A DNA stretch of 64,000 nt from Dehalococcoidia bacterium UBA2991 (GCA_002346645.1 DEAD01000003.1:32803-96802), one strand, 5' to 3'. Positions 16,897 through 26,004 are shown, counted from the first letter of the stretch. Notes: generated from the letters alone by a model not told the origin. Numbers and translations: made by a program.

Positions 16897-17966
16897 CAAC
16901 TCAAGTCCTCGTCGTTACTGTCATTTTGAACGGTGCTGTTTTCGATCAAGCCTCGGGCGGGGACACGATTTGCAATTTCGTGCATCTGAGCTAGAACCCC
17001 CTTGCGGACAGCCTCTCCAGCAGCGCGAATTCCTCCGAGAATTGCACGTGCATCTGAGCGGCCGTGGGCGATGAAGACGACACCATCGACTCCGAGAAGT
17101 TGGGCACCGCCGTATTCAGCATAGTCGAGGCGACGCTGGGCCTTGAGCAACTCAGGCCGCAAGACCATGCCAGCCAACAAATTCCAGGGTGTTTGTTTCA
17201 CAGCCTGCCGGAGCTCATTGAAGACGAGTTCTGCTACTCCCTCCACGGTTTTGATGAAGATGTTGCCGGTGAATCCATCCATTACGGCGACATCGGCCGC
17301 ATATTGGGGAATCTGGCCAGCTTCGATATTCCCCACGAAGTTGAGGTCGCTAGCATGGAGAGCTTGGTTTACCTCGATTACCAGCTGACTGCCCTTGGAG
17401 TCCTCTTCGCCGATGGAGACCAACCCGATGCGAGGGGATTCGATTCCATGCAAGAATTCCATTACGGCAGAGCCCATATGTGCGTATTGGATGAGGTGGG
17501 CTGGGCGAGAGTCAGCGTTAGCTCCTACATCGAGAATCATCGTAGGACCCTGGCCGGCGGATACGACAATGCCAAGGGCAGGGCGGGCAATGCCAGATAT
17601 TCGTCCCAGGCGAAGGAGTCCAGCGGTCAGGGTTGCTCCAGTGTTGCCGGTTGTGACAAAAGCGTCTGCCTTGCCCTCTTTTACGAGCTGCATTCCAACG
17701 TTAATGGAGGATTCCGGTTTTGCTTTTACTGCATCGATCGTGTCGTGCATGGAGATGACGTCCGGAGCATGGATAACATGGAGGTTTGCAGGAGGGTCTT
17801 CGATCTCGGCCGATACTTCATGCTCGCGACCGACGAGGAAGATTTCAACATCTAGTCTGCGGGCAGCTAGTAGAGAACCCCTAACAACCTCGGCTGGGCC
17901 GTGGTCGCCACCCATTGCATCAACGGCGATTCTTGGAAACTCTTGGCCTAGTGGCGCTCGGTTCAT
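16896..17966 (-). CDS. plsX: Phosphate acyltransferase
   Basis: 356-aa enzyme that makes acyl-phosphate from acyl-ACP for phosphatidic-acid synthesis. The N-terminus has IAVDAMGGDHGPAEVVRGS, then VISMHD, SINVGMQLVKEGKADAFVTTGNTGA (named by its ends), GMILDVGAN-like TMILDVGANADS, and the VAVMDGFTGNIFIKTVEG motif. The C-terminal YAEYGGAQLLGVDGVVFIAHG pattern is also typical. plsX often precedes plsC or fab genes; here it is followed only by the small coupled gene. Confidence 0.95.
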   Translation of the reverse strand: MNRAPLGQEFPRIAVDAMGGDHGPAEVVRGSLLAARRLDVEIFLVGREHEVSAEIEDPPANLHVIHAPDVISMHDTIDAVKAKPESSINVGMQLVKEGKADAFVTTGNTGATLTAGLLRLGRISGIARPALGIVVSAGQGPTMILDVGANADSRPAHLIQYAHMGSAVMEFLHGIESPRIGLVSIGEEDSKGSQLVIEVNQALHASDLNFVGNIEAGQIPQYAADVAVMDGFTGNIFIKTVEGVAELVFNELRQAVKQTPWNLLAGMVLRPELLKAQRRLDYAEYGGAQLLGVDGVVFIAHGRSDARAILGGIRAAGEAVRKGVLAQMHEIANRVPARGLIENSTVQNDSNDEDLS

Positions 17967-18052
17967 GCCGGTTTGCTACGTTCGGTCGTTCGTTTGCTTC
18001 TGCGAGACAACACCCCCAGTCCGCAGTCTCATAGAGCCAAAGAACGTCCGAT

Positions 18053-18823
18053 CTAGCTGCTCCTTTCGGTGGGTTCGGCGGTAACAATCAGCCGCTCGCT
18101 GGTATCCGTCAATGCTCCTAGCGAGTAGTTGCCCCAGCTGTCGAGAATGCGGAGCCCAGCCGACTTGAGCATGGAGGCAAGCTCGGCATGTTTCACATAG
18201 CGCATCAAGTGCTCGGTTTCGACCAGGCTTGCTGGGCCGTGTTTCTCGTCAAGCTCGTAGCGGATACGTAACCGGCGAACTTGGGAAACGAGATCGTCGT
18301 GATGTGTGTGCCAGACATTTAGGAGTTTGCCATCAAAGGAACCGGAGAAGGCGAGGAAAGGCTCGCCGTTGAATTTGGGTTCGAGCCAGTGGCCCGGCCC
18401 AGCTACATCTATGGCGAGCCGTCCTTGAGGTTCTAGGGCAAAGGCGGCAGCTTGCAGGATGGAGATTTGCTCGCTTGGAGTAGTGCAAGCAAGGAGGACG
18501 TCGTTTGGCATGATGATGGTAGGGAAGGATTCCGATGGGAGTACGACATCTGGTAGCCGCCCAGCCAGGAATTTGATCTTGAGACTTTCTGTGGCTGCCC
18601 GTTCTCGGGCGGCGCTAAGCATCGCAGGGGAAGGATCGAGGCCGATGATGGAATGGCCAGCCCGAGCAAGTGGGATTGCGATGCGTCCTGTTCCGGTACC
18701 TACTTCAAGGAGGGGCCCTCCTTGCTCTGTGGCGAACGGAATCCAAAAGTTTAAATCCTCGCCTGCGTCCCCGTGGATGGTGTCGTAGAAAGGAGCGTCA
18801 AAGGCGTAGGGGTCCTTAACCAT
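18053..18823 (-). CDS. Class I SAM-dependent methyltransferase
   Basis: 256 aa. Motif I is LLEVGTGTGRIAIPLARAG, motif II IIGLDPSPAML, and a strand near FPTIIMPNDVLL follows, then the GRLAIDVAGPG strand. The C-terminal third is beta-rich. Small-molecule methylation is expected but the substrate is unknown. TACGCT lies 6 nt before the ATG with no Shine-Dalgarno. It runs in the same direction as plsX, 86 nt upstream, and is divergent from the SnoaL-like gene. Confidence 0.85.
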   Translation of the reverse strand: MVKDPYAFDAPFYDTIHGDAGEDLNFWIPFATEQGGPLLEVGTGTGRIAIPLARAGHSIIGLDPSPAMLSAARERAATESLKIKFLAGRLPDVVLPSESFPTIIMPNDVLLACTTPSEQISILQAAAFALEPQGRLAIDVAGPGHWLEPKFNGEPFLAFSGSFDGKLLNVWHTHHDDLVSQVRRLRIRYELDEKHGPASLVETEHLMRYVKHAELASMLKSAGLRILDSWGNYSLGALTDTSERLIVTAEPTERSS

Positions 18824-18898
18824 CCAGCGAGCGTACTACGGACGGAGTGTTTCTTGGGGTTGTTGGGGGCGAGGCAAGGGGTGAGAATCAACAACAAG

Positions 18899-19414
18899 AT
18901 GAGCTTGCAAGTGGGGATGCAGGAAGCTGCTGATGAGCGGGCCATAAGGCACGTGCTTACGCGGTATGCACGTGCAATCGATCGCTTTGACATGGACTTG
19001 TTGCGAACGGTCTACCACTCTGATGCGTATGACGACCATGGTGGTTACAAGGGCGATATAGAGGGGTTCATTGAGTACTTAAAAGAGGTGTTGCCTCGCT
19101 TTCAATCGACCCAGCACTTTCTTGGGAATATTCATGTCGAACTAGATGGGGACCGAGCCCACTCGGAGACCTACTGCCAGGCATGGCATCGTATAGCGGG
19201 GGACCCCGAGACCCAAGCACATGACAGTGTGGCGGGCCTTCGCTATGTGGACCTTTTCGAGCGCCGCAATGGGGAGTGGCGAATCGCTCGGCGGAAGGTT
19301 GTAATTGATTGGATGCGTGATGACCCGGTCGTTAATGGAGGCGGTGGTGTGGCACAGGGAACGCAGTATGGCCGTCGAGACCGTGGCGACCCTGTGTACC
19401 ACTTCGGCCGTTAG
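18899..19414 (+). CDS. SnoaL-like / NTF2-fold polyketide-cyclase-type protein
   Basis: About 171 aa with the SnoaL_4-like pattern: DERAIRHVLTRYARAIDRFDMDLLRTVYHSDA, given here by its core RYARAIDRFD, then GFIEYL, HFLGNIHVELDGDRAHSETY and WRIARRKVVIDW. Proteins of this fold include ketosteroid isomerase, scytalone dehydratase and small subunits of ring-hydroxylating oxygenases. Here no oxygenase is adjacent. The start could be ATG 18899 or 18917; neither has a strong ribosome site. Its stop overlaps the convergent SRPBCC gene by 4 nt. Confidence 0.75.
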   Translation: MSLQVGMQEAADERAIRHVLTRYARAIDRFDMDLLRTVYHSDAYDDHGGYKGDIEGFIEYLKEVLPRFQSTQHFLGNIHVELDGDRAHSETYCQAWHRIAGDPETQAHDSVAGLRYVDLFERRNGEWRIARRKVVIDWMRDDPVVNGGGGVAQGTQYGRRDRGDPVYHFGR

Positions 19415-19935
19415 CGAGTTGGAGGATTGAGCGCGTCGCCAGCTATGAAGGCGAGTTGCTGGTCTGTCATTCGTTCGACGTTGAAAGCACGGAACACAAG
19501 ACGGGCTATCGCTATGAAGAGGCCTGGTCCACGGAAGGTCTCTTCGCTGATAAGAATGGCTCCTTTGTCAGCCGGCTGGACCTCCCAGGCGTGGATGGCG
19601 TCGACCCAGAGATAGCGTGCACTCCAGGCTACCCGGTGTCCCTCTTCAACCTGGACCACAGTGAGCTTGAATACTGGTAGGAAGGGACCGCGCCGTACCT
19701 GCTCGCGGTAGCGCCGACCCACCACCCACCACTTGCCGTCGGAAGGTGGTGGGTCTCCTATGGGTCGGACCCAGCGGATGAACTCATCTCGGACCGGCCA
19801 GCGAGGAAGATCGATAAGCGCTTCCCAGACGGCTGCGGGTGGTGCAGCCACAGGCAGGCTGCGTCGGATCACAAGATGCGGTTCAAAGACCCGAGTAAGG
19901 GCATTCGGCAAGCTCCAAGGGAAGTAGCGCATCAC
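19411..19935 (-). CDS. SRPBCC (START/Bet v1-like) family protein
   Basis: 174 aa with the polyketide-cyclase/SRPBCC layout: an opening strand VIRRSLPVAAPPAAVWEAL, then DLPRWPVRDEF, VEEGHRVAWSARY and a long C-terminal helix AIARLVFRAFNVERM. Such helix-grip proteins bind hydrophobic ligands. GGAGG precedes the GTG/ATG pair (19935/19932), so either may be used. It is convergent and overlapping with the SnoaL-like gene. Confidence 0.8.
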   Translation of the reverse strand: MMRYFPWSLPNALTRVFEPHLVIRRSLPVAAPPAAVWEALIDLPRWPVRDEFIRWVRPIGDPPPSDGKWWVVGRRYREQVRRGPFLPVFKLTVVQVEEGHRVAWSARYLWVDAIHAWEVQPADKGAILISEETFRGPGLFIAIARLVFRAFNVERMTDQQLAFIAGDALNPPTR

Positions 19936-20039
19936 TTACAACCTCCACCTAATGGGCGGGAGTTTTTGTGTACTTGTCCGGAATGTCTGGCGCTTGGCTA
20001 TCATGCGTCCATCGTACAGCCGTGCGAAAGGGGGGGAGC

Positions 20040-20906
20040 ATGACTGGCCTTTTGGATGGACAATCGGCAATTGTTACTGGGTCGGCATTGGGATTGGGAA
20101 CCGCATTCGCTAGGGCACTCGCTGGCCAAGGCGCGAATGTGACCATCTGCGATATACGAGAGGAGGTACACGATGTCGTGTCGGCGTTGGAGGAGGTAGG
20201 TGTGGAAGCGCAGGGGTTCGTGGCTGACGTGGGGGTAGCGGAAGATGTAAGGAAGGTAGTCGACCAACATGTTCAGCGCTTCGGCGGAGTGGATGTGCTT
20301 GTGAGCAACGCAGGGGTGTGGCGGGCCAGTACCGCCACGGACAGTCTGGAGAAGGCTCTCGACGACTACGATTTAGTTGTGAATACGAATCTAAAAGGGG
20401 TTTACCTGTTTGGGCGGGCTGTAATCCCTCACATGATTGCTGGTGGTGGCGGAAATATTGTGCATGTTGCAAGTGACCACGTGGCTACCTGTGGAACTCC
20501 CTACCATCGTTCGCATGAAGATACCCCTAACTGTCCCTTCAGCGGACAGGATCCGCGCCCCACTGGGGGTGGTCCCGACATGGACCTATATGACGCATCG
20601 AAGTGGGGTATTAATGGCTTCACTATCCCGTGGTCCAAGGCGCTAAAGGAGCACAAGGTCCGTGTGAATGGCCTTTGCATGGGAGCGACAGACTCACACA
20701 TGGTTCGTACTTTTCACGAGCAGAACCCTGCCTCTGGGATTCTCAATAACGCCATGCGGGCAGAGCACGTGGCAGCGTTGATGGTCGAATTGATCGCCGA
20801 GGGGCCAGAGGGTCGGACCGGGAACAATATCAATATTGCCGTTGGGCACCCCATCCAGCTTCCTTCACCTGGTACGCCATACATCTATTCGGAGGTGCAA
20901 GCATGA
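20040..20906 (+). CDS. Short-chain dehydrogenase/reductase (SDR)
   Basis: 288 aa. Cofactor motif VTGSALGLGTAFARA, NAG motif as VSNAGVW, substrate strand IVHVASDH and active site Y-x3-K as YDASKWGING. The ATG at 20040 has GGGGGGAG directly upstream. Its last 4 nt overlap the next SDR (ATGA), and the two proteins align along their length, so they look like a tandem duplicate. An insertion of about 20 residues (THVATCGTPYH region) between the catalytic Ser strand and Tyr is shared in shorter form by the neighbour. Confidence 0.88.
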   Translation: MTGLLDGQSAIVTGSALGLGTAFARALAGQGANVTICDIREEVHDVVSALEEVGVEAQGFVADVGVAEDVRKVVDQHVQRFGGVDVLVSNAGVWRASTATDSLEKALDDYDLVVNTNLKGVYLFGRAVIPHMIAGGGGNIVHVASDHVATCGTPYHRSHEDTPNCPFSGQDPRPTGGGPDMDLYDASKWGINGFTIPWSKALKEHKVRVNGLCMGATDSHMVRTFHEQNPASGILNNAMRAEHVAALMVELIAEGPEGRTGNNINIAVGHPIQLPSPGTPYIYSEVQA

Positions 20907-21718
20907 GCGTGGGCTTGCTAAGTGGAAAATCGGCAATCATTACAGGGGCTGCACAGGGGATTGGTGCAGGATTTGCGGAGGTATTCGCTGAGGAGGGTGC
21001 GACTGTGATCCTCTGCGATGTGAAGGAACTCGTACTTGAGGTGGCAGCTGGGATCCGAGCTTCTGGTGGTAAAGCGCATGCGCTTATGGCCGATGTTTCG
21101 CGCCGTGAGGATGTAGAACGTGTGATTGCGGCTGCGATAGAGGTGGGTGGGGGAATCGATCTGCTAGTAAATAATGCTGGTCGTTGGACGCAGAGCCCTG
21201 TCACGGATAACTGGGAGAAGGCTCTCTCCGATTGGGACTTGATCATGGATACAAACCTGAAGGGGGTTGTGATGTTCGGGAGGGCTTGCGTGCCCCAAAT
21301 GATTGCTCGTGGTGGTGGGAATATCATCAACATCAGCACGTATTACGTTCTGCCGGCCCGCAGCGAGGGCACGAACCCGCCTGGGACGGACCTCTATGCT
21401 GCTTCAAAGTGGGCGATGAATGGCTTGACACAGGCATGGGCGCAAAAGTTGGCAGAGCATGGTATTCGTGTGAATGCGCTCTGTATGGGGGCAACGGACG
21501 CGCCCATGCTGCGCAATCTCTTCGATGGTGACCCAGCGGCGGATTTTGCTGCTACTTGGATGACACCACGGCAGATTGCAGGTCTGGCGCTAGAAATCAT
21601 TCGCGAGGGACCCGAGGGTCGTACAGGGGAGAATGTCGGAGCTTGGGTGGGCGTCCCTGTCGAGCTGGGCTCTCGCAAACCGCCACACGAAGCGATCGCT
21701 GGGACGCCGGTAAGCTAG
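20903..21718 (+). CDS. Short-chain dehydrogenase/reductase (SDR), tandem paralogue
   Basis: 271 aa. ITGAAQGIGAGFAEV at the N-terminus, VNNAGRW, NIINISTYYV and Y-x3-K in YAASKWAMNG. The C-terminal LCMGATDAPMLR and EGPEGRTGENV segments are nearly those of the preceding SDR, which has LCMGATDSHMVR and EGPEGRTGNNI. Translation is coupled by the ATGA overlap. A paired dehydrogenase could work on one substrate class or form a heteromer. Substrate unknown. Confidence 0.9.
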   Translation: MSVGLLSGKSAIITGAAQGIGAGFAEVFAEEGATVILCDVKELVLEVAAGIRASGGKAHALMADVSRREDVERVIAAAIEVGGGIDLLVNNAGRWTQSPVTDNWEKALSDWDLIMDTNLKGVVMFGRACVPQMIARGGGNIINISTYYVLPARSEGTNPPGTDLYAASKWAMNGLTQAWAQKLAEHGIRVNALCMGATDAPMLRNLFDGDPAADFAATWMTPRQIAGLALEIIREGPEGRTGENVGAWVGVPVELGSRKPPHEAIAGTPVS

Positions 21719-21796
21719 CGTGGTCTGGGACAATGGTCCCTTGAGCAAGAACAGGATGGGCTTTGCTATCCCCGTTAGAAGAAGGCTCGGTGCTTC

Positions 21797-23077
21797 GTGG
21801 CGACAGTAACGCGAGCTGGTTCAGCCCCAGCGGAGCGCCGGCTCTCTTTGCACACTTTCTCGGCGTTCAAGTCGCGCAACTTCGCGCTGCTATGGGGCAA
21901 CAACATGACGTTCGCCCTCTCGCAGTCGGTGCGGCAGTTCGCTTTCACATGGTTAGCATTGGAGCTCTTCAGCTCTGGTAAGGCGCTTGGATTAATTATC
22001 TTTGCGCTAGGGCTTCCTATCCTTGTCTTTGGGCTTCCTGCGGGTGCTCTGGCTGACCGTATTGACCGGCGATTGCTGCTTTTCGCCAGTCAGGTTGGTG
22101 GTTTCGTTGTCACGCTGCTTACGGCTGTTCTTGTTTGGACGGGCGTCATGACGGTACCTCTCACGATGGTGATGGCGTTGGCCCTTGGGGCGACTGTTGC
22201 TTTCGGGCAGCCGGTCCGGGTTGCGATAGTGCCTTCGCTTGTCGAGCCATCTCGTTTGCTGAACGCAGTCACGTTGATGAGTTTGAGCCAGAACGTCTCC
22301 ATGATTGCGGGCCCTGCAATCGGAGGTGTAATGATCGCAATTGGAGGTGTTGGTGCTGCCTTTGCCGGGCAAAGTGTGCTGCTTGGAATCGGGTTGATTG
22401 CACTCCTGCCGATGCGGGTGCCGGCTATCGACCGTGCTGGTCAGCAGAGACATATGGTTGCGGAAGTGCGGGAGGGACTGGCCTTCGTCGTGGGGCACCC
22501 GGGGATACGGACATTGATGCTCGTGTTGATGACGACAGCTTTGGTGATGGCCGGGACCTTCATGACTCTTTTGCCCAAGATTGCCAAAGAGGATCTTGAG
22601 ATCGGCGCGCTCGAAACATCGCTGTTTTTCACTGCAATGGGAGTGGGCATGCTGATGAGCTCTCTCCTACTTGCGTCTTTCTCACGCCTGGATCGGGCGG
22701 GGCTTTGGTTCATCGTGACGCTTATCTCTGGGGGAGTGCTGAATGCCGCCTTCGGCGTTTCACTCTGGTATGTCGCATCTCTAGCGATCATGTTTGCAAC
22801 GGGCTGGAATGCGGGATTCTTTACTAACCTCAATCTGACCTTGATTCAGGCAAATACCCCACATGTGGTGATGGGTCGCGTGATGAGTATCTACACGCTT
22901 GCTATGGCTGGCGGCATGCCTCTGGGAGGGTTGTTAGCAGGACTCATGTCGGACGCTTGGGGGTCACGGGAGTGGTTCGTGGCCTGCGGGCTCTCGCTAG
23001 TCGCAGTAGGAATAGCAGTTCTTTTGACGCAACCTTCCTTGCGCCACATGCGTTCCAGCGGTGGGACAGGGTCGTAG
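21797..23077 (+). CDS. MFS transporter
   Basis: 426 aa with about 12 hydrophobic segments. It begins FSAFKSRNFALLWGNN, carries the loop motif GALADRIDRRLLL (motif A-like) and ends ...VLLTQPSLRH. The pattern fits the MFS_3/TIGR00900 group of putative exporters. GTG start; GAAGG lies 13 nt upstream, so the start may be a few codons later. It follows the SDR pair after 78 nt and converges with another SDR, with 4 nt between stops. Confidence 0.85.
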   Translation: MATVTRAGSAPAERRLSLHTFSAFKSRNFALLWGNNMTFALSQSVRQFAFTWLALELFSSGKALGLIIFALGLPILVFGLPAGALADRIDRRLLLFASQVGGFVVTLLTAVLVWTGVMTVPLTMVMALALGATVAFGQPVRVAIVPSLVEPSRLLNAVTLMSLSQNVSMIAGPAIGGVMIAIGGVGAAFAGQSVLLGIGLIALLPMRVPAIDRAGQQRHMVAEVREGLAFVVGHPGIRTLMLVLMTTALVMAGTFMTLLPKIAKEDLEIGALETSLFFTAMGVGMLMSSLLLASFSRLDRAGLWFIVTLISGGVLNAAFGVSLWYVASLAIMFATGWNAGFFTNLNLTLIQANTPHVVMGRVMSIYTLAMAGGMPLGGLLAGLMSDAWGSREWFVACGLSLVAVGIAVLLTQPSLRHMRSSGGTGS

Positions 23078-23081
23078 TGTT

Positions 23082-23897
23082 TTATTGGCCCGATACGCTG
23101 TCACTGATGTGTTCAGCACCGTCGACATGGAGGGCGATGCCAGAAATAAAGCGGGCCTCGTCGGAGTGGAGAAAGAGAGCGGCGTAACCCACGTCCCAGC
23201 CGGTGCCCATTTTGCCGCCAAGTGGAATGCGGCTATTGCGGCGGGCAATTAGATCGGCACGGTCTGCTCCGGCCGCCACGCGCGGTTCGATCGCCATAGG
23301 CGTATTCATGGCTCCAGGGAGAATGGCGTTGACGCGGATGTTGTCGATGGCGTGTTGGGAGGCTAGCTGTTCGGTTAGGGCTAGGAGAGCGGTCTTAGTG
23401 GCCTTGTACCCAAGGAAGGGGTAGGCGTGGCGCGCTGCCATCGAGGAGATATTGACGATCGAGCCCCCTCCTCCCCTGCGCATAGCGGGGATGGCTTGGC
23501 GGGATGCCAGCCAGTGACTTTTCAGGTTAAGGGCGACGATACGGTCGAAGCCTTCTTCTGTGATCTCCATAGGCGAGGCGTCGCCCGCGCCCACACTGGC
23601 GCCTACGTTGTTGTGGAGGATATCGAGTCCACCGTAGCGCGAGACTGCTTCGGCTACCATCGCCCTAAGGCTTTCCTCACTGGTGGCGTCCGTCTCGTAG
23701 ACGGTGGCCTCACCACCTTCATCGGCGATCATGCTAGCTGTTTCCTCTGCGGAATTCAGATCACGGTCGGCAACAACGACGGATGCACCCTCTCGGGCGA
23801 GGAGGACAGCGGTCGCTCGGCCGTTTCCGATGGTCATTCCAGGGGTCTGTCCCGCCCCCACGACAATCGCAACCTTACTTTCAACTCTGCCTGGCAT
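23082..23897 (-). CDS. Short-chain dehydrogenase/reductase (SDR)
   Basis: 271 aa. VVGAGQTPGMTIGNGRATA is an unusual cofactor loop with an insert relative to TGxxxGIG. Then HNNVGAS (NNAG position), SIVNISSM and Y-x3-K as YKATKTALL. The C-terminus has SGIALHVDGAEH. The ATG at 23897 has GGGGAAGAG upstream. Similar extended-loop SDRs are common in actinobacterial and SAR202 genomes. Divergent from the next SDR. Confidence 0.88.
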   Translation of the reverse strand: MPGRVESKVAIVVGAGQTPGMTIGNGRATAVLLAREGASVVVADRDLNSAEETASMIADEGGEATVYETDATSEESLRAMVAEAVSRYGGLDILHNNVGASVGAGDASPMEITEEGFDRIVALNLKSHWLASRQAIPAMRRGGGGSIVNISSMAARHAYPFLGYKATKTALLALTEQLASQHAIDNIRVNAILPGAMNTPMAIEPRVAAGADRADLIARRNSRIPLGGKMGTGWDVGYAALFLHSDEARFISGIALHVDGAEHISDSVSGQ

Positions 23898-24010
23898 ACT
23901 CTTCCCCTGGGACCGCCTGAAGGGCGGTGAAATTCTAATCACGCTGGACGGGGGCGCGAGTTGGCGTCACCCTTCCATGCTGAACTCTTCATCAGGATAA
24001 GGAGCTAGGC

Positions 24011-24913
24011 TTGCCAGTATCACTTCTCGAACGTACCGCCCTCGTCACGGGCGCGGGCCGCGGAGTCGGCCGAAGCATAGCCCTAGACCTCGCTCGGCAC
24101 GGTGCGAAGGTCATCGTCAACGATCTTGGGGGAACCCTTGACGGGGAAGGCACTGATATCTCCGTGGCGGAGATGGTCGTGCGTGAGATTGAGGCAGCGG
24201 GTGGCACTGCAGTCGCTAACACCGGTGATGTAACGAGCTCCGAAGACGCCTACGGCATGGTGAAGCAGGCGATCGATATGTGGGGCAGGCTCGATATTGT
24301 CGTGTCGAATGCCGGCATTCTCCGGGACCGCGCGCTTCATAACCTTCCGGAAGAGGATTGGTTGAAAGTCCTTGCTGTCCACCTGAATGGCGGCTACAAC
24401 CTGCTGCACCATGCTTGGCCGGCCTTCCGCCAGCAGCACTATGGGCGTGTCGTGTTGACGACTTCAAACTCGGGTTTCCTGGGGAACTTCGGGCAATCGA
24501 ATTACGCTTCCGCAAAAGCGGGGCTCATCGGTCTCATGAACGTGGCAAAGCTTGAGGGCGAAAAGTACAACGTGATGGTGAACTGTCTGAATCCGGGGGC
24601 TGCAACGCGGATGACCACTTCTGTGCGGGAGATGGCCCCAGAGCAGGCAGCAGCTATCAGCCCTGATCTCGTTGCACCAGCAGTGACTTATATGTGTAGC
24701 GATTCGTGCACTACGAGCGGAATGATCATCACTTCGGCTAGCGGCTCCTTTGGACGGGCCGCGATCGTACAGAATGAGCGAGTCCCAATCCCAAACGCTA
24801 CAGCCGACGATGTGGAGGCGCGCTGGAACGAAATTACGACTCTTGAAAACTCTGAGGTTTGGTGGTCGGTTCAAGAGACCCGCGCCGATCACGAAGCTTC
24901 AAGGGAAGAGTAA
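24011..24913 (+). CDS. SDR of the (3R)-hydroxyacyl-CoA dehydrogenase / HSD17B4-like type
   Basis: 300 aa. VTGAGRGVGRSIALDLARHG, then VNDLGGTLDGEG and AVANTGDVTS. This NDLGG-G-G insertion is the hallmark of the dehydrogenase unit of peroxisomal multifunctional enzyme 2 and its bacterial relatives. SNAGILRD, TTSNSGFLGNFGQSNYASAKAG (Ser strand and Y-x3-K) complete the active site. It probably oxidises a 3-hydroxyacyl-CoA or similar. TTG start with AGGAG 6 nt upstream. A small membrane protein follows after 2 nt. Confidence 0.88.
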   Translation: MPVSLLERTALVTGAGRGVGRSIALDLARHGAKVIVNDLGGTLDGEGTDISVAEMVVREIEAAGGTAVANTGDVTSSEDAYGMVKQAIDMWGRLDIVVSNAGILRDRALHNLPEEDWLKVLAVHLNGGYNLLHHAWPAFRQQHYGRVVLTTSNSGFLGNFGQSNYASAKAGLIGLMNVAKLEGEKYNVMVNCLNPGAATRMTTSVREMAPEQAAAISPDLVAPAVTYMCSDSCTTSGMIITSASGSFGRAAIVQNERVPIPNATADDVEARWNEITTLENSEVWWSVQETRADHEASREE

Positions 24914-24915
24914 AA

Positions 24916-25101
24916 ATGAAACTGCCGCCTGCTTGGCTTTGGATACCGCTCGCTGGGCTCTTCGCCATGGGAGGCCTACTCATTGCGGAGTCCCTAGGGT
25001 TTGGGTATTGCTGGGAGCAACCTTTCGGTTGGGCCCTGCTAGTAGGAGGCATTTACTTGTTGTCGACGTCGTTCAGGCAAGATAGCAGGGAGATGCGATA
25101 G
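24916..25101 (+). CDS. Small two-helix membrane protein
   Basis: 61 aa beginning MKLPPAWLW, with hydrophobic segments at about residues 6-25 and 32-49 and a charged tail (RQDSREMR). GGGAAGAG lies before the ATG and the gene starts 2 nt after the SDR stop, so it is likely co-translated. No family is recognised. Confidence 0.6.
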   Translation: MKLPPAWLWIPLAGLFAMGGLLIAESLGFGYCWEQPFGWALLVGGIYLLSTSFRQDSREMR

Positions 25102-25185
25102 TTTTGACAGTAAGATTTCCCCCTCGCTCCGGGCGGGATTATCGCTAGAATCGCTTGCGCCGCCTTAGGCGCTGGAGGTGTTCCT

Positions 25186-25947
25186 ATGAGACCGTTCATC
25201 TTGGTGCATGGACCTTTGATAGGACCTTTTACTTGGGTTCCAGTAGCTGCTGAGCTGAGGAAGTTGGGAGCTACTGTGGTTCTTCCTGCATTAATGTCGC
25301 CAGCTAGACGCAATGGAACTTTTTGGGAACACCACTGCGCAGAGTTTGCTTTGGAGCTCAAAAATGTATCGATGGATACGAGCCAGGCTGTGTTAGTGGG
25401 TCACGCGGGAGCGGGACCCCTGCTCCCTAAATTGGGTGAACAATTAGGTGAGCCAGCAGCTTTTTTGCTGGTTGATTCAGACCTGCCGAAAGATGGTTAC
25501 AGCCGCTTTGATATGTTTGACGACGAGCAGGCTGTGGAGGAATACAGGAAGGCAGCAGCAGAACCTTTCTCACCACGAGGGCGGTTAGCTCCTCAGCAGG
25601 ACATTGTGCAGGTCGATGAAAAGGTTCGGGAATGGCCCCTGGACCTCTTAAGAGAGGCGCTCACGATGCAGCCGGACGGTAGGGCAGATGTGCAAACTGC
25701 GGTATTTGCTGGGAAACGCCCCACGCCTGTCGAAGTAATGGATGAACCGCTCCCTGTTCCTGAGAACTGGCCAAACGTGCCGGTGGGGTACATTCATCTT
25801 TCAAAAACATATAGCTCTGCAGCCTCAGCAGCGAGGGAACAGGGCTGGCCGGTACTCGAACTTAGTTCGAGCCACGTGCAAATGCTTCTCGAACCGGAGT
25901 CTTTTGCTAGGGAACTCGCTTCATTTGCGGAAGGGGTTGTGGGTTAG
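25186..25947 (+). CDS. Alpha/beta-hydrolase-fold protein with Ala at the nucleophile position
   Basis: 253 aa. The fold is suggested by FILVHGPLIGPFTW (oxyanion-loop HG), the elbow VLVGHAGAGPLLP, an LLVDSDLP strand and a C-terminal SSSHVQM with the presumed catalytic H230. The elbow normally reads G-x-S-x-G; here residue 74 is Ala. The protein therefore probably does not act by a serine mechanism. GGAGG lies 8 nt upstream of the ATG. A leading TTTTGACAG at 25102-25110 may be part of a promoter. Confidence 0.7.
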   Translation: MRPFILVHGPLIGPFTWVPVAAELRKLGATVVLPALMSPARRNGTFWEHHCAEFALELKNVSMDTSQAVLVGHAGAGPLLPKLGEQLGEPAAFLLVDSDLPKDGYSRFDMFDDEQAVEEYRKAAAEPFSPRGRLAPQQDIVQVDEKVREWPLDLLREALTMQPDGRADVQTAVFAGKRPTPVEVMDEPLPVPENWPNVPVGYIHLSKTYSSAASAAREQGWPVLELSSSHVQMLLEPESFARELASFAEGVVG

Positions 25948-26004
25948 TTCCTATTGCCCTGAAGGGAGCGAGAGGGGAATAGCGCGGTCATTGGTAGTGG
26001 ACGG

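Noticed and set aside
18899..19414. Beta subunit of a ring-hydroxylating dioxygenase
   Set aside because: The NTF2-like fold fits, but no alpha subunit is next to it and the sequence resembles SnoaL_4-type proteins more; kept as SnoaL-like.
19411..19414. Four-nucleotide overlaps of convergent stops (here and at 57192-57195) as a regulatory feature
   Set aside because: Such tail-to-tail overlaps arise easily from the TTAG/CTAA symmetry of stop codons in compact genomes.
24464..24892. Reverse-strand open frame opposite the HSD17B4-like SDR
   Set aside because: Antisense to a well-supported SDR; no motif or ribosome site.
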